A stretch of 64,000 bases of DNA, taken from assembly GCA_035606695.1 (NCBI GenBank), contig DATNEW010000032.1:21542-85541 (forward strand), in the 5' to 3' direction. Shown one piece after another: positions 9,801 to 17,860 of this stretch (positions within the stretch are counted from its first letter, which is position 1; each line of letters begins with the position of its first letter). This DNA is from Gemmatimonadaceae bacterium. GTDB lineage: Bacteria; Gemmatimonadota; Gemmatimonadetes; Gemmatimonadales; Gemmatimonadaceae. The position numbers and the translations under genes are program-made. The notes below the pieces were generated by a model. The model was given only the letters and a program-made list of their open reading frames with translations, ran no database searches and was not told the DNA's origin.

Positions 9801-10214
9801 GTGAAATTGTCACGACGTCGGCACTATCACCATGTCTCCCTCCCTCGCGCTCCGCGCCTCACGCCACGGCGGAGCAAGAACATCCCCTCGGGCCATCAGA
9901 AGCGCGCCATCAAGCGCGCGGCCATGCGCGACTGCGGCCGCCGCTGCGTGTACTGCGCCGAGGCGCTCGAGTTCGACTTCGCGACACTGGACCACGTGTA
10001 TCCGCTCGCGCACGGCGGTGCGCATGTGCCGGGCAATCTCGTGCTCGCGTGCGGGCGGTGTAATCGCCTCAAGGGCGATCTGCTCCCGACCGAATTCTTC
10101 GCTCGCTATCCGTGGGCGGGCCTCAACTTCATCGAGCACGCACGGACGGTGCATCGGTCGCTCAAGAGATGCGCTCGGAGAGCGGTGAGCCTGGCGTGCG
10201 CGCGGGCCGCGTAG
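9801..10214 (+). CDS. Small HNH endonuclease-like protein
   Basis: About 137 residues from GTG 9801. TTG 9807 would use the preceding GAGGTG as its ribosome-binding site, so the start is uncertain. The core is an HNH nuclease fold: CVYC and CGRC zinc-binding pairs flank LDHVYPLAHGG and GNLVLACGRCNRLKGD, supplying the conserved Asp-His and Asn. Small stand-alone HNH proteins cut or nick DNA, but cellular roles vary and no restriction or phage gene is nearby. The N-terminus is basic. The gene follows a strong terminator by only 5 bp, so its own promoter is not obvious. Confidence 0.75.
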   Translation: MKLSRRRHYHHVSLPRAPRLTPRRSKNIPSGHQKRAIKRAAMRDCGRRCVYCAEALEFDFATLDHVYPLAHGGAHVPGNLVLACGRCNRLKGDLLPTEFFARYPWAGLNFIEHARTVHRSLKRCARRAVSLACARAA

Positions 10215-10240
10215 GCCGTACTTCGGGAAACCGCAACTGC

Positions 10241-10480
10241 TGACCACGGACGAACGGCGGACAACAGCGGATCGGCACGGAGACGGCGTGAACTGCCGTT
10301 GAGCGTTAGAGGGGATGACACGCCGGTTCGACAGCAGTTGCGCGAAAGCCCGTTCTTTTTTGTTTTTTTAGAACTTTAAAAAATGTTTTGTGTGCGCCGC
10401 GAAGCCAGCTCAACTCGCAACGCCGTTGTCAACGCCGTCTCCGTGCCTGTCCGCTGTTGTCCGATGTTCGTCCGTGGTCA
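10241..10480. repeat. 48-bp near-perfect inverted repeat around an AT-rich core
   Basis: Arm 10241-10288 begins TGACCACGGACGAAC and ends GGCACGGAGACGGCG. Arm 10433-10480 is its reverse complement with 44 of 48 bases matching; the four differences fall in two adjacent pairs. The 144 bp between the arms contain a short GTTCT/AGAAC hairpin (10352-10374) with T6 and T7 runs that can terminate in both directions. The element fills the roughly 300-bp gap between the convergent HNH and nadE genes. No gene is visible in it. Confidence 0.8.
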
Positions 10481-10517
10481 ATGACCCTGGCGCGCAACAT
10501 CGTCCTGGAAAGTCCTG

Positions 10518-12353
10518 TCAGTAGTCCACAGGCCTCAGATAACTCTCTCCAATCGCCGTTCCACTCACCATCGCCACCGTGGGCAACCGCCGCTTCCAGT
10601 GCGTGGTCTCGACGCGACGCCGCACGAGCGCGACTTCCTGTTCATCGAAGCCGCGCGCGATGAGCTCCACGTCCGTGTATCCGTTGAGCAACCAGTTCAA
10701 CAGCTCGTCGGCCTTCGCGTAGCTGATCCCAAAATCGCTTTCGTCGGTCTGACCCACGACGAGATCGGCCGTGGGCGGCTTGCTCACGATGATCTCCGGC
10801 ACGCCGAGATGCCGCGCCAACTCCCAGACCTGCGTCTTGAACAGATCGCCGAGCGGATTGATCGGCGGTGAATCGTCCGCGTGCCAGGTGAAGTAGCCGA
10901 ACAGCCGTTCCGTCTTGTTGCCGGTGCCGAGCGGAATGCCGCGATGCTTGGCGGCGAGGTCGAACAGCGCGATCATGCGGATGCGCGCCATCACGTTGCC
11001 GCGTCGCCCACCTTCGGCGTCCGGCTCGTTGCACAAATAGCCGTCGACCGCCGAGCTGATGTCGATCGTGCGCGATTCGATGCCCAACGCGTCGATCACG
11101 AGCTGGCCATGCTCCAGACTTTCCTTGCTCGAGGTGCGATACGGCATGCGCACGCCGAGCACGTTCTTCGGACCGAGCGCTTTCGCGGCGAGATACGCCG
11201 TCACCGCGGAATCCACACCGCCGGAAATGCCGACCACCGCGCAGTTGAAGCGGCGCCGCTGCATCTCTTCACGAATGAACTCGACGAGCCATTCTTGTGT
11301 GAGCGTCGCGTCGATCGCGAGTGGAACCGGCGGCTCTTGAGCGGTCGACGCAACGCGCACGACAGGCAGACCGTTCGAGGACGCCGCGCCCGCGTCGCGC
11401 GCGACCGGCCCGCGCGACGGGACGGCCGGCGGATCGTATTCGCAGCGCGCTTCGACGCCGGCCATGACCTCGTCGAGACTGGCGCGGAGATGCGGGACCA
11501 TCGTCTCGAGATCGGCGATGAGCGGCATGTCGGCGCGCGCTCGCGTGACGTCGTCGAGATCGACGGTCACGGAGAGGATCGCGTCGTTCCATACCGGCGC
11601 GCGTCCGCGAACGTCGCCCTTGGGTCCGGCGACGAACGAGCCGCCGGGAAACATCTTTCCGCCTTCGCTGCCCGTGAGATTCGTCAGCGTGACATAGACG
11701 CCGTGCTCGTCGGCAATGTCGCGAATGAGCCGGTCCCACCGGCTCGAGCTTCCCGGGCCAGGCACGTCGTCGGTCTTCGGCGCGAGTCCCCGGGCCGGCG
11801 GCGCGGCGCACACGAAGATGATCTGCGCCGCGTCGAGCGCCGCGATCGTCGCGGTCACGCTGTGCCACGCATCCTCGCACACGAGCATCGCCGCGCGGCC
11901 CCACGGCGTATCGAACGCGCGAACGTCGCGCCCGCGTTCGACGAACCGCTCCTCGTCGAACAACCCGTAGGTGGGCAAGAACACCTTCCGATGGACGTGA
12001 TGCACCGTCGGCTCGCCCGCGCCGAGTGTCACGTAAATCGCGCTGTTGTACAGCTTGTTGTTCCAGATCTCGTAAAAGCCCGCCGTGACGTCGAGCGGCC
12101 GCGGGCTCGCAACGGTCTCGCGGTAGACGCGGTCGAGATCGGCCGCAAAGGTACCCGCGGTCACGGCGTTGTCGCGCACGCCGCCTTCCAGGAAATAGCC
12201 CGTCAGCGCCGATTCGGCGAAGCACGCGACCATGGGCCGCGGCTCGAGGTGGTCGAGCTGCTCGAATACGGGCGCCAGGCGCCGCAGGTTGCCGGCGTAA
12301 TCGCCCTTGCGCGGCTTGAGTTGAACGAGCGCGAGATGGACGAGCTGGGACAT
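10518..12353 (-). CDS. nadE: Glutamine-dependent NAD+ synthetase
   Basis: 611 residues from ATG 12353. The N-terminal half is a nitrilase-type glutaminase with the Glu-Lys-Cys triad visible at E47, K123 and C159 (LVCEDAWHS). The C-terminal half is the NAD synthetase domain with the ATP-pyrophosphatase P-loop SGGVDS (377-382) and the TGNKTE segment. It converts nicotinate adenine dinucleotide, ATP and glutamine to NAD+, the last step of NAD synthesis in the cytoplasm. A stretch of about 40 residues between domains (about 305-345, Pro/Ala/Ser-rich) looks like a flexible linker. Length fits the two-domain form. It is divergent from the PBP gene, whose start is about 120 bp away. Confidence 0.95.
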   Translation of the reverse strand: MSQLVHLALVQLKPRKGDYAGNLRRLAPVFEQLDHLEPRPMVACFAESALTGYFLEGGVRDNAVTAGTFAADLDRVYRETVASPRPLDVTAGFYEIWNNKLYNSAIYVTLGAGEPTVHHVHRKVFLPTYGLFDEERFVERGRDVRAFDTPWGRAAMLVCEDAWHSVTATIAALDAAQIIFVCAAPPARGLAPKTDDVPGPGSSSRWDRLIRDIADEHGVYVTLTNLTGSEGGKMFPGGSFVAGPKGDVRGRAPVWNDAILSVTVDLDDVTRARADMPLIADLETMVPHLRASLDEVMAGVEARCEYDPPAVPSRGPVARDAGAASSNGLPVVRVASTAQEPPVPLAIDATLTQEWLVEFIREEMQRRRFNCAVVGISGGVDSAVTAYLAAKALGPKNVLGVRMPYRTSSKESLEHGQLVIDALGIESRTIDISSAVDGYLCNEPDAEGGRRGNVMARIRMIALFDLAAKHRGIPLGTGNKTERLFGYFTWHADDSPPINPLGDLFKTQVWELARHLGVPEIIVSKPPTADLVVGQTDESDFGISYAKADELLNWLLNGYTDVELIARGFDEQEVALVRRRVETTHWKRRLPTVAMVSGTAIGESYLRPVDY

Positions 12354-12476
12354 GCGTGAAAGGTACTATACAGGTACTGGATGGGTGCTAGTCGGCCGGC
12401 ACCGGGCCCCGGCGTGACTCCCGGCGATCTCCGTGGTCATTTACGGGTAGTATTCAGCACTCACCTGACCGCAGCC

Positions 12477-14564
12477 GTGAAGAATTTTCGATATTCCGCA
12501 GTCATAGTATTCGCCGCCGCCGCCGCCGCGGTCGGTGCCCAGCAGCCCGCCCAGAGTACCGGCGAGGCGTGGCAGATCGTTCAGCTTGCGCAGGCGTCCC
12601 GCGTCCTCGCGCGCGACGGTTCGCTGATCGGCGACATCGGCCGCGAGATCCGCTACAGCGTCTCGATCAAGTCGCTGCCGTGGTATGTGCCGAAGGCGTT
12701 CATCTCAGTGGAAGACCAGCGCTTCTACGAGCACGACGGCGTCGACGTCAAAGCCGTCAGCGCCGCGGTGGTCGGCAAAATCCTCGGCAGGAATCGCGGC
12801 GGCGGAAGCACCATCACGCAGCAGCTCGTCGGGTACATGCATCCCGATCTCATCGACCGCTCGCAGGTGAGCGGCACCGCGGGCATCGCGCGCAAGTTTC
12901 ACGAGCAGGAAGCGGCGCGCGAGATGGAACGCCATTACACGAAGGATCAGATCCTCGAGGCCTATCTCAATCAGGTGAACCTGGGCCGCGGCTGGTACGG
13001 CGTCGAGGCCGCGGCGCTGCACTACTTCGGTCATCCCGCGGCGCGGCTCACACTTGCCGAAGCCGCGACGATCGCCGGCCTGCCGAAATCGCAGCCGCAG
13101 TACGATCCCATCACGCATCCCGCAGCCGCGATGGCGCGCCGCAATCTGATCCTGCAGATGATGGTGGATCAGAAGTACATCACGCAGGAGCTCGCCGATA
13201 AAACGAAGGCCGAGCCGGTGGTCACCGCGCCGAACGCGGGCATGTCGGCCAACTCGGGGTACTTCGTCGACGCCGTGAAGCAACAGGCTGAGCGTGCCGG
13301 CATTCCGGTGATCAACGGCGGATATCGCATCTATACGACGCTCGATCCCGCGCTGCAGCGCCAGGCGGTCGAGGCGGTCATCGACGGCACGAACCGCATC
13401 GAGGCGCAGAAGGGCTACAAGCATTTGACGCAAGCCGCGGCGAGGGGCCGAGACAGCGATTATCTGCAAGCGGCCGCGGTCGCGATCGATCCATACACCG
13501 GTGACATCCGCGCATTGGTCGGCGGCCGCAATCACGCGCGCGCGCCGTTCAATCGCGCCGTGCAAGGCCTGCGTCAGCCCGGTTCGTCGTTCAAGCCATT
13601 CGTCTACGCGAAGGCGATCGACGACAGCATCTCGGCCAATACGATCGTGCCGGACACGTCGCTCGAGATTCCGCTCATCACCGGCGACGTGTACAAGCCG
13701 GAAGAGATCGACGGAAAGTTCTGGGGTTATAAGGTGTGGAAGGAAGGTGTGCCGACAACGACCGCGATGACGATGCGCGAAGGCCTCGTGCACTCGCGCA
13801 ACATGGTCGCGATCGAGCTCGGGCTTCGCGTCGGCATGGATTCGGTCGCCGCGCTGGCGCAACGCATGGGCATCAGCACGCGCATCGATCCGGTGCCGGC
13901 GAGCGCGATTGGTGCGTCGTCCGTGCACCCGATCGACATGGTCGCGGCGTACACCGCGTTCGCCAACAACGGCCAGGTCGTACAGCCGCGGTTCATCACG
14001 CAGATCACGGATCTCTCGAACCGCACCGTGTACCAGCGTCCGCCGTCGACGCCGCAGCAGGCGCTCGATCCGCGCGTCGCGTTCATCGTGCGCGACATGA
14101 TGCGCGACGTGGCTGAGCGCGGCAGTGGTACGGCCGCGAGGAAGGCGGTGCCGTACAACATTCCGGTGGCGGGCAAGACGGGCACGACGAACGACAATGT
14201 CGACGTGTGGTTCATCGGCATGACGCCGGACGTTGTCGCGGCGGTGTGGATCGGCTTCGACAAGGCGAAGACGATCGCGCCGGGTGCGGTGGGCGGATTG
14301 CTCGCCGCTCCGATCTGGGGTCAGATGATGGGTCGGTATTACCAAGGCCGATCGACGCAGGGCTGGCCGGCGCCGCCGGATGGATTGGTGTACGCCGAGC
14401 TCGATCGCGACACGGGTCTGCTGGCGACGCCGAGTACGTCGCCGGAGAAGCGGTACGTGGAGTATTTCATTCCGGGGACGGAGCCAGCCGAGCTGAGGAA
14501 TAATCCGTGGAAGGTGCCGGCGTGGGGACCCCTCTTTCCGCCGGTCAGGACTCCCAGTCGGTAA
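12477..14564 (+). CDS. Bifunctional penicillin-binding protein (class A)
   Basis: 695 residues from GTG 12477. The frame is open to 12381, but this start puts a signal or anchor sequence (MKNFRYSAVIVFAAAAAAVG) first. The GT51 glycosyltransferase domain includes catalytic E79 in VEDQRFYEHDGVD, GGGSTITQQL and ILEAYLNQV. The transpeptidase domain has all three motifs: SSFK (S370-K373), SRN (S440) and KTGT in VAGKTGTTND. It polymerises and cross-links peptidoglycan on the outer face of the cytoplasmic membrane. The N-terminal segment ends in Ala-x-Ala-Gln-Gln and could be cleaved, which would be unusual for a class A PBP; retention as an anchor is equally possible. A short GC hairpin follows the stop codon. 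Confidence 0.92.
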   Translation: MKNFRYSAVIVFAAAAAAVGAQQPAQSTGEAWQIVQLAQASRVLARDGSLIGDIGREIRYSVSIKSLPWYVPKAFISVEDQRFYEHDGVDVKAVSAAVVGKILGRNRGGGSTITQQLVGYMHPDLIDRSQVSGTAGIARKFHEQEAAREMERHYTKDQILEAYLNQVNLGRGWYGVEAAALHYFGHPAARLTLAEAATIAGLPKSQPQYDPITHPAAAMARRNLILQMMVDQKYITQELADKTKAEPVVTAPNAGMSANSGYFVDAVKQQAERAGIPVINGGYRIYTTLDPALQRQAVEAVIDGTNRIEAQKGYKHLTQAAARGRDSDYLQAAAVAIDPYTGDIRALVGGRNHARAPFNRAVQGLRQPGSSFKPFVYAKAIDDSISANTIVPDTSLEIPLITGDVYKPEEIDGKFWGYKVWKEGVPTTTAMTMREGLVHSRNMVAIELGLRVGMDSVAALAQRMGISTRIDPVPASAIGASSVHPIDMVAAYTAFANNGQVVQPRFITQITDLSNRTVYQRPPSTPQQALDPRVAFIVRDMMRDVAERGSGTAARKAVPYNIPVAGKTGTTNDNVDVWFIGMTPDVVAAVWIGFDKAKTIAPGAVGGLLAAPIWGQMMGRYYQGRSTQGWPAPPDGLVYAELDRDTGLLATPSTSPEKRYVEYFIPGTEPAELRNNPWKVPAWGPLFPPVRTPSR

Positions 14565-14566
14565 GG

Positions 14567-14584
14567 CCGGCGCTCGCGCGCCGG
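14567..14584 (+). terminator. GC hairpin after the PBP gene
   Basis: CCGGCGC and GCGCCGG form a perfect 7-bp stem with a TCGC loop, starting 3 nt after the stop codon. No T-run follows, so intrinsic termination is uncertain. Confidence 0.35.
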
Positions 14585-14641
14585 TGGTGAAAGAGCGACG
14601 CGGCACGCGGCTCGCAGTCTGGCGCATGGGAACCAAATCCC

Positions 14642-14671
14642 CAATATGTCCATTATTCACATGACATATTG
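14642..14671 (+). promoter_or_regulatory. Inverted repeat ahead of the cytochrome c gene
   Basis: CAATATGTC (14642-14650) and GACATATTG (14663-14671) are perfect 9-bp inverted arms 12 bp apart, in a locally AT-rich stretch. They lie 9 bp before a GGGAGG ribosome-binding site. The position suits an operator or a 5'-end hairpin controlling the di-haem cytochrome gene. The regulator is not identifiable. Confidence 0.45.
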
Positions 14672-14691
14672 TGCTTACCAGGGAGGCCCCC

Positions 14692-15918
14692 ATGGATCAC
14701 CGCCGCCATTCGTCGGTTGGCATCGCAGCACTCGTCGGGTTCGGGATCGCCGTCGCGAGCATCTTCACCGCGTGCGACGACTCCAACAACAACACTCAGC
14801 CGGCGGTTCAGCTCGAGACGCTGGACCCCGCCCTCGTCGCGCAGGGCAAAGACATCTTCCGCTTCAACACGTTCGGCGATGAGACCTACTGGACCGATAC
14901 GCTGCACATGAACAGCGTGGTGCAGGGCGGTGTCAGTCCCGCGACCGCGCTCGCGGTCGGTCTCAAGGTCGACATGGACACGCTGCCGGCGGCCGTCGCG
15001 AGCGCCATCGCGGCCGGACAGGTCAACCTCAACGACCCTGCGACCACGGTCACCCTTCTCAAGCTCGGCGCGGTCGTCGGGCTCAAGGGTACGGTGCAGA
15101 CGATCAACGGCAAGGACTCGCTCACGCGACTCGGCATCACGTGCGCGCTGTGTCACTCGACGGTCGACAACGCGTTCGCGCCGGGCATCGGCCACCGTTT
15201 GGATGGATGGCCGAATCACGATCTGAACGTCGGAGCGATCGTGGCGCTGTCGCCGGCCGTCTCGCCGGCGCTCAAGGCGATTCTCAATACGTGGGGCCCG
15301 GGCAAGTACGACGCACGCATCAACTTCGACGGCAAAAATTCTCCGGACGTCATTCCGCCGGCATACGGGCTCAACGGCGTGAAAAAGGAGATCTACACGG
15401 GCGACGACACGGTCTCGTACTGGAACGCGTACGTGGCCGTGACGCAGATGCACGGGCACGGAACGTTCAAGGATCCGCGCCTCGGCATCTCGGTGACGAA
15501 TGCGCCCGAGATCGTCGCGCCGCTGTTGCCGGCGTTGCGCCAATATCAATTGAGTCTCACCGCGCCGAAGCCGGACGCGTCGACGATCGACGTCGCCGCT
15601 GCCTCGCGCGGCCAAGCGTTGTTCGATGGTGCGGGGCGCTGCTCGACGTGTCACACGGGCACGCTGTTCACGGACATCAATCAAGGCATTCTGCACTCGG
15701 CGAGCGAAATCGGCGTGGATGGGACCACGGCGGCGCGCAGCGTGACGGGCAAGTATCGCACGACGCCGCTGCGCGGGTTGGCGACGCACGCGCCCTATTT
15801 CCACGACGGCAGCGCGAAGACGCTCGCCGATGTGGTCACGCATTACAACACCGTGTTTTCGCTCAATCTGACGGCAGCGCAGCAGGCTGATCTTGTTGCG
15901 TACCTGAAGACGCTCTGA
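14692..15918 (+). CDS. Di-haem cytochrome c, MauG/cytochrome c peroxidase-like lipoprotein
   Basis: 408 residues from ATG 14692, which has a textbook GGGAGG 5 nt upstream. The signal sequence ends FTAC with Cys28 as the probable lipidated residue. Two CxxCH haem-attachment motifs are present: CALCH (151-155) and CSTCH (317-321). The C-terminal segment KYRTTPLRGLATHAPYFHDG is characteristic of the MauG/bacterial di-haem peroxidase family, where a distal ligand lies in the loop after the second haem. The N-terminal haem region is less typical, so a peroxidase activity is a family-level guess. The periplasmic side of the membrane is the expected location. A nested inverted repeat follows the stop codon. 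Confidence 0.85.
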   Translation: MDHRRHSSVGIAALVGFGIAVASIFTACDDSNNNTQPAVQLETLDPALVAQGKDIFRFNTFGDETYWTDTLHMNSVVQGGVSPATALAVGLKVDMDTLPAAVASAIAAGQVNLNDPATTVTLLKLGAVVGLKGTVQTINGKDSLTRLGITCALCHSTVDNAFAPGIGHRLDGWPNHDLNVGAIVALSPAVSPALKAILNTWGPGKYDARINFDGKNSPDVIPPAYGLNGVKKEIYTGDDTVSYWNAYVAVTQMHGHGTFKDPRLGISVTNAPEIVAPLLPALRQYQLSLTAPKPDASTIDVAAASRGQALFDGAGRCSTCHTGTLFTDINQGILHSASEIGVDGTTAARSVTGKYRTTPLRGLATHAPYFHDGSAKTLADVVTHYNTVFSLNLTAAQQADLVAYLKTL

Positions 15919-15925
15919 CGAGCGG

Positions 15926-16068
15926 GTGAGGCCCGCGCTGCGCGCGGATGGTTGGGGCCGCGGCCTAAGGCCGCGTAAGTTGGGCCCGCGGCTTCGGCGC
16001 GGCCCCACCATCGCGAAGCAGTCGTCGCGGCCCAACCATCGGCGCGCCGCAGGCGCCGCCGGCCTCAC
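15926..16068. repeat. Nested GC-rich inverted repeat between convergent genes
   Basis: GTGAGGCC (15926-15933) mirrors GGCCTCAC (16061-16068). Inside, GATGGTTGGGGCCGCGG (15947-15963) mirrors CGCGGCCCAACCATC (16026-16040) and again GGCCCCACCATCGCG (16001-16015). CGGCCTAAGGCCG (15961-15973) is a further small palindrome. The element fills the gap between the cytochrome (rightward) and peptidase (leftward) genes. It could form a branched structure ending transcription from both sides. No ORF of interest lies in it. Confidence 0.6.
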
Positions 16069-16095
16069 CGCGGCGCGCCACACCACGATCATCCC

Positions 16096-17742
16096 TTACG
16101 GGATGGCGTTCTCCCGCACCGCCTCTCGATAAAACTTGTCCAGGTCAGCGCGCAGCTTCCTCATGCTCGGCTCGTCGATGTACATCATGTGCCCCGCATC
16201 GAACCGCCCGGTCGTGATGTTCTTCTGCACGCGCGGATCGATCGACATGTGCGACAGCGTGTACTCCACGGCGAAATACGGCGTCGCCGCGTCGTAATAC
16301 CCTTCGGCCACGTACAGGCGCATGTACGGGTTTTTAGCAAACGCTCGTTCAAGATTTGGAACAACCGTCGCGTACGTGTTCTGCGGATAGTTCCACCGGC
16401 CGATCCCGCCGCCCAGGATGTAATACGTGTCCTCGTTGCGGTAGCCAAGCTCGCGGCGTGTGTAGTCCGTCAGCACCGGCGTGAACGTATTCCGAATCGA
16501 CACGTCGCTCGGATCGCCGACGCTGCCGATCCCCGGGCCGCCGGCGCCGCGGCCGCCGCCGCCGCCGAACGGCGCGAAGCCGGTGAAGCGCGTATCGAGT
16601 CGTCCAACCGTGACCTGCTGGTCGCGCATGAGCTCACCGTCGAACGTCTGTAGCGAGACGCGGAGATCATTCTGCTCGATCACGCTCTTCGACAATCCGG
16701 TGAGCCGCGCGAGTTGATCGACGGTCGCCTGACGTTCCGTCGCCGAGAGCCTGTTGCCTTTCATGAGCGCACTCGCATAGTCGCCCATCGCGAACTTCTC
16801 GGCCTGCTGCGCGATCTGGTCGACCGTGAGGCGCTGCAAGTCAGCCGGCAGCTTCTTGTGATACCACGCCGTCGTCGCGTACGTCGGCAGGAAGTTGATG
16901 AATCCGATGTCGTTGCCGCGCGTCTGTGACGAGTACTCGAAGTTGAGCACCGACGAGATGAGCACCACGCCGTTCAGCGCGATACCGTCGTCCGCCAACA
17001 GACCCGACAGCCCCGACGCGCGGGTCGTACCGTAGCTCTCGCCGGCCAGGAATTTCGGCGATCCCATGCGATCGAACCGCGTGAGATACAAGCGAATGAA
17101 CTCGCGGAACGAATTCAGATCCTCGTCGAGCCCCCAGAAGCGCGCGCCGAGCGACTGGCTCGCCGCGCGGCTGTAGCCCGTGCCCACGGCGTCGATGAAC
17201 ACCAGATCCGTCTGATCCAGCAGCGTGTTCTGATTGTCCTCGAAGCTGTAGGGCGGCGGCGGCGCGCTGCCGTCGGGCATCAATCTCACTTTCTTCGGAC
17301 CAAACGCGCCGAGGTGCAGCCACACGGTCGCGGAGCCGGGCCCGCCGTTGAAGGCAAACGTGATCGGCCGAGTCGATGCGTTCGTGCCGTCGCGCGTGTA
17401 GGCGACGTAGTACATGCCGCCTTCGACGCTACCGGTTTGGTCGTTCCGAATCGGCAGCACGCCGGCGGTGGCCGTGTAGTTGATGGTTTGGCCGCGCACG
17501 CTGACCGAGTGATGCGTCACCGTCGGCGGCGCTTCCGTCATCGCCACGATATCGTGCGTCGTCATCGCGCCGACGGCGCCTCGCCGTGGACCTGCCGCTG
17601 CCGTGTCCGCGGATGCGGATGCGGGCTGATTCACCGTATTCCCACCGCGGCCGCCGCGCTGCGCGCTCGCAGGCAGCGCGCTGCCTACGACGAGAAGAAC
17701 GGCCAGCGCGACGGGTCCGGTCACTGTCAGATCTCGTTGCAT
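16096..17742 (-). CDS. Secreted S10-type serine carboxypeptidase-like protein
   Basis: 548 residues from ATG 17742, preceded by CCGGAG six bases upstream. The signal peptide runs to SALPASAQ, followed by a Gly/Arg/Asn-rich patch (GGRGGN). Peptidase family S10 features are clear: FNGGPGSATVW for the oxyanion hole, nucleophile S236 in GESYG, Asp in EGYYDAATP and His in DAGHMMY. The fold is alpha/beta hydrolase and the expected activity is removal of C-terminal residues from peptides in the periplasm or outside the cell. A second Gly/Arg-rich loop (about residues 390-410) is low complexity. The gene follows the 371-aa gene on the same strand with about 118 bp between. Confidence 0.88.
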   Translation of the reverse strand: MQRDLTVTGPVALAVLLVVGSALPASAQRGGRGGNTVNQPASASADTAAAGPRRGAVGAMTTHDIVAMTEAPPTVTHHSVSVRGQTINYTATAGVLPIRNDQTGSVEGGMYYVAYTRDGTNASTRPITFAFNGGPGSATVWLHLGAFGPKKVRLMPDGSAPPPPYSFEDNQNTLLDQTDLVFIDAVGTGYSRAASQSLGARFWGLDEDLNSFREFIRLYLTRFDRMGSPKFLAGESYGTTRASGLSGLLADDGIALNGVVLISSVLNFEYSSQTRGNDIGFINFLPTYATTAWYHKKLPADLQRLTVDQIAQQAEKFAMGDYASALMKGNRLSATERQATVDQLARLTGLSKSVIEQNDLRVSLQTFDGELMRDQQVTVGRLDTRFTGFAPFGGGGGRGAGGPGIGSVGDPSDVSIRNTFTPVLTDYTRRELGYRNEDTYYILGGGIGRWNYPQNTYATVVPNLERAFAKNPYMRLYVAEGYYDAATPYFAVEYTLSHMSIDPRVQKNITTGRFDAGHMMYIDEPSMRKLRADLDKFYREAVRENAIP

Positions 17743-17860
17743 TCGAACTCCGGAAAGAATGAAGTCGGATGGTGTCGCCATGTCACGTAACGCCCACGCA
17801 GCGCTCACGCGCGGTTCACGCGAAACTCTCGCGAAACTCACGCGACGCCAGCGACGCATT

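Noticed and set aside
9550..9804. 84-codon frame between the HIT and HNH genes
   Set aside because: It runs through a strong terminator hairpin and has an Arg/Ser-rich, featureless product.
10518..12353. Amidase or nitrilase instead of NAD synthetase
   Set aside because: The nitrilase triad is only the glutaminase half; the SGGVDS domain follows in the same chain.
12705..14693. 662-codon open frame on the minus strand
   Set aside because: Antisense to the penicillin-binding protein with all catalytic motifs intact.
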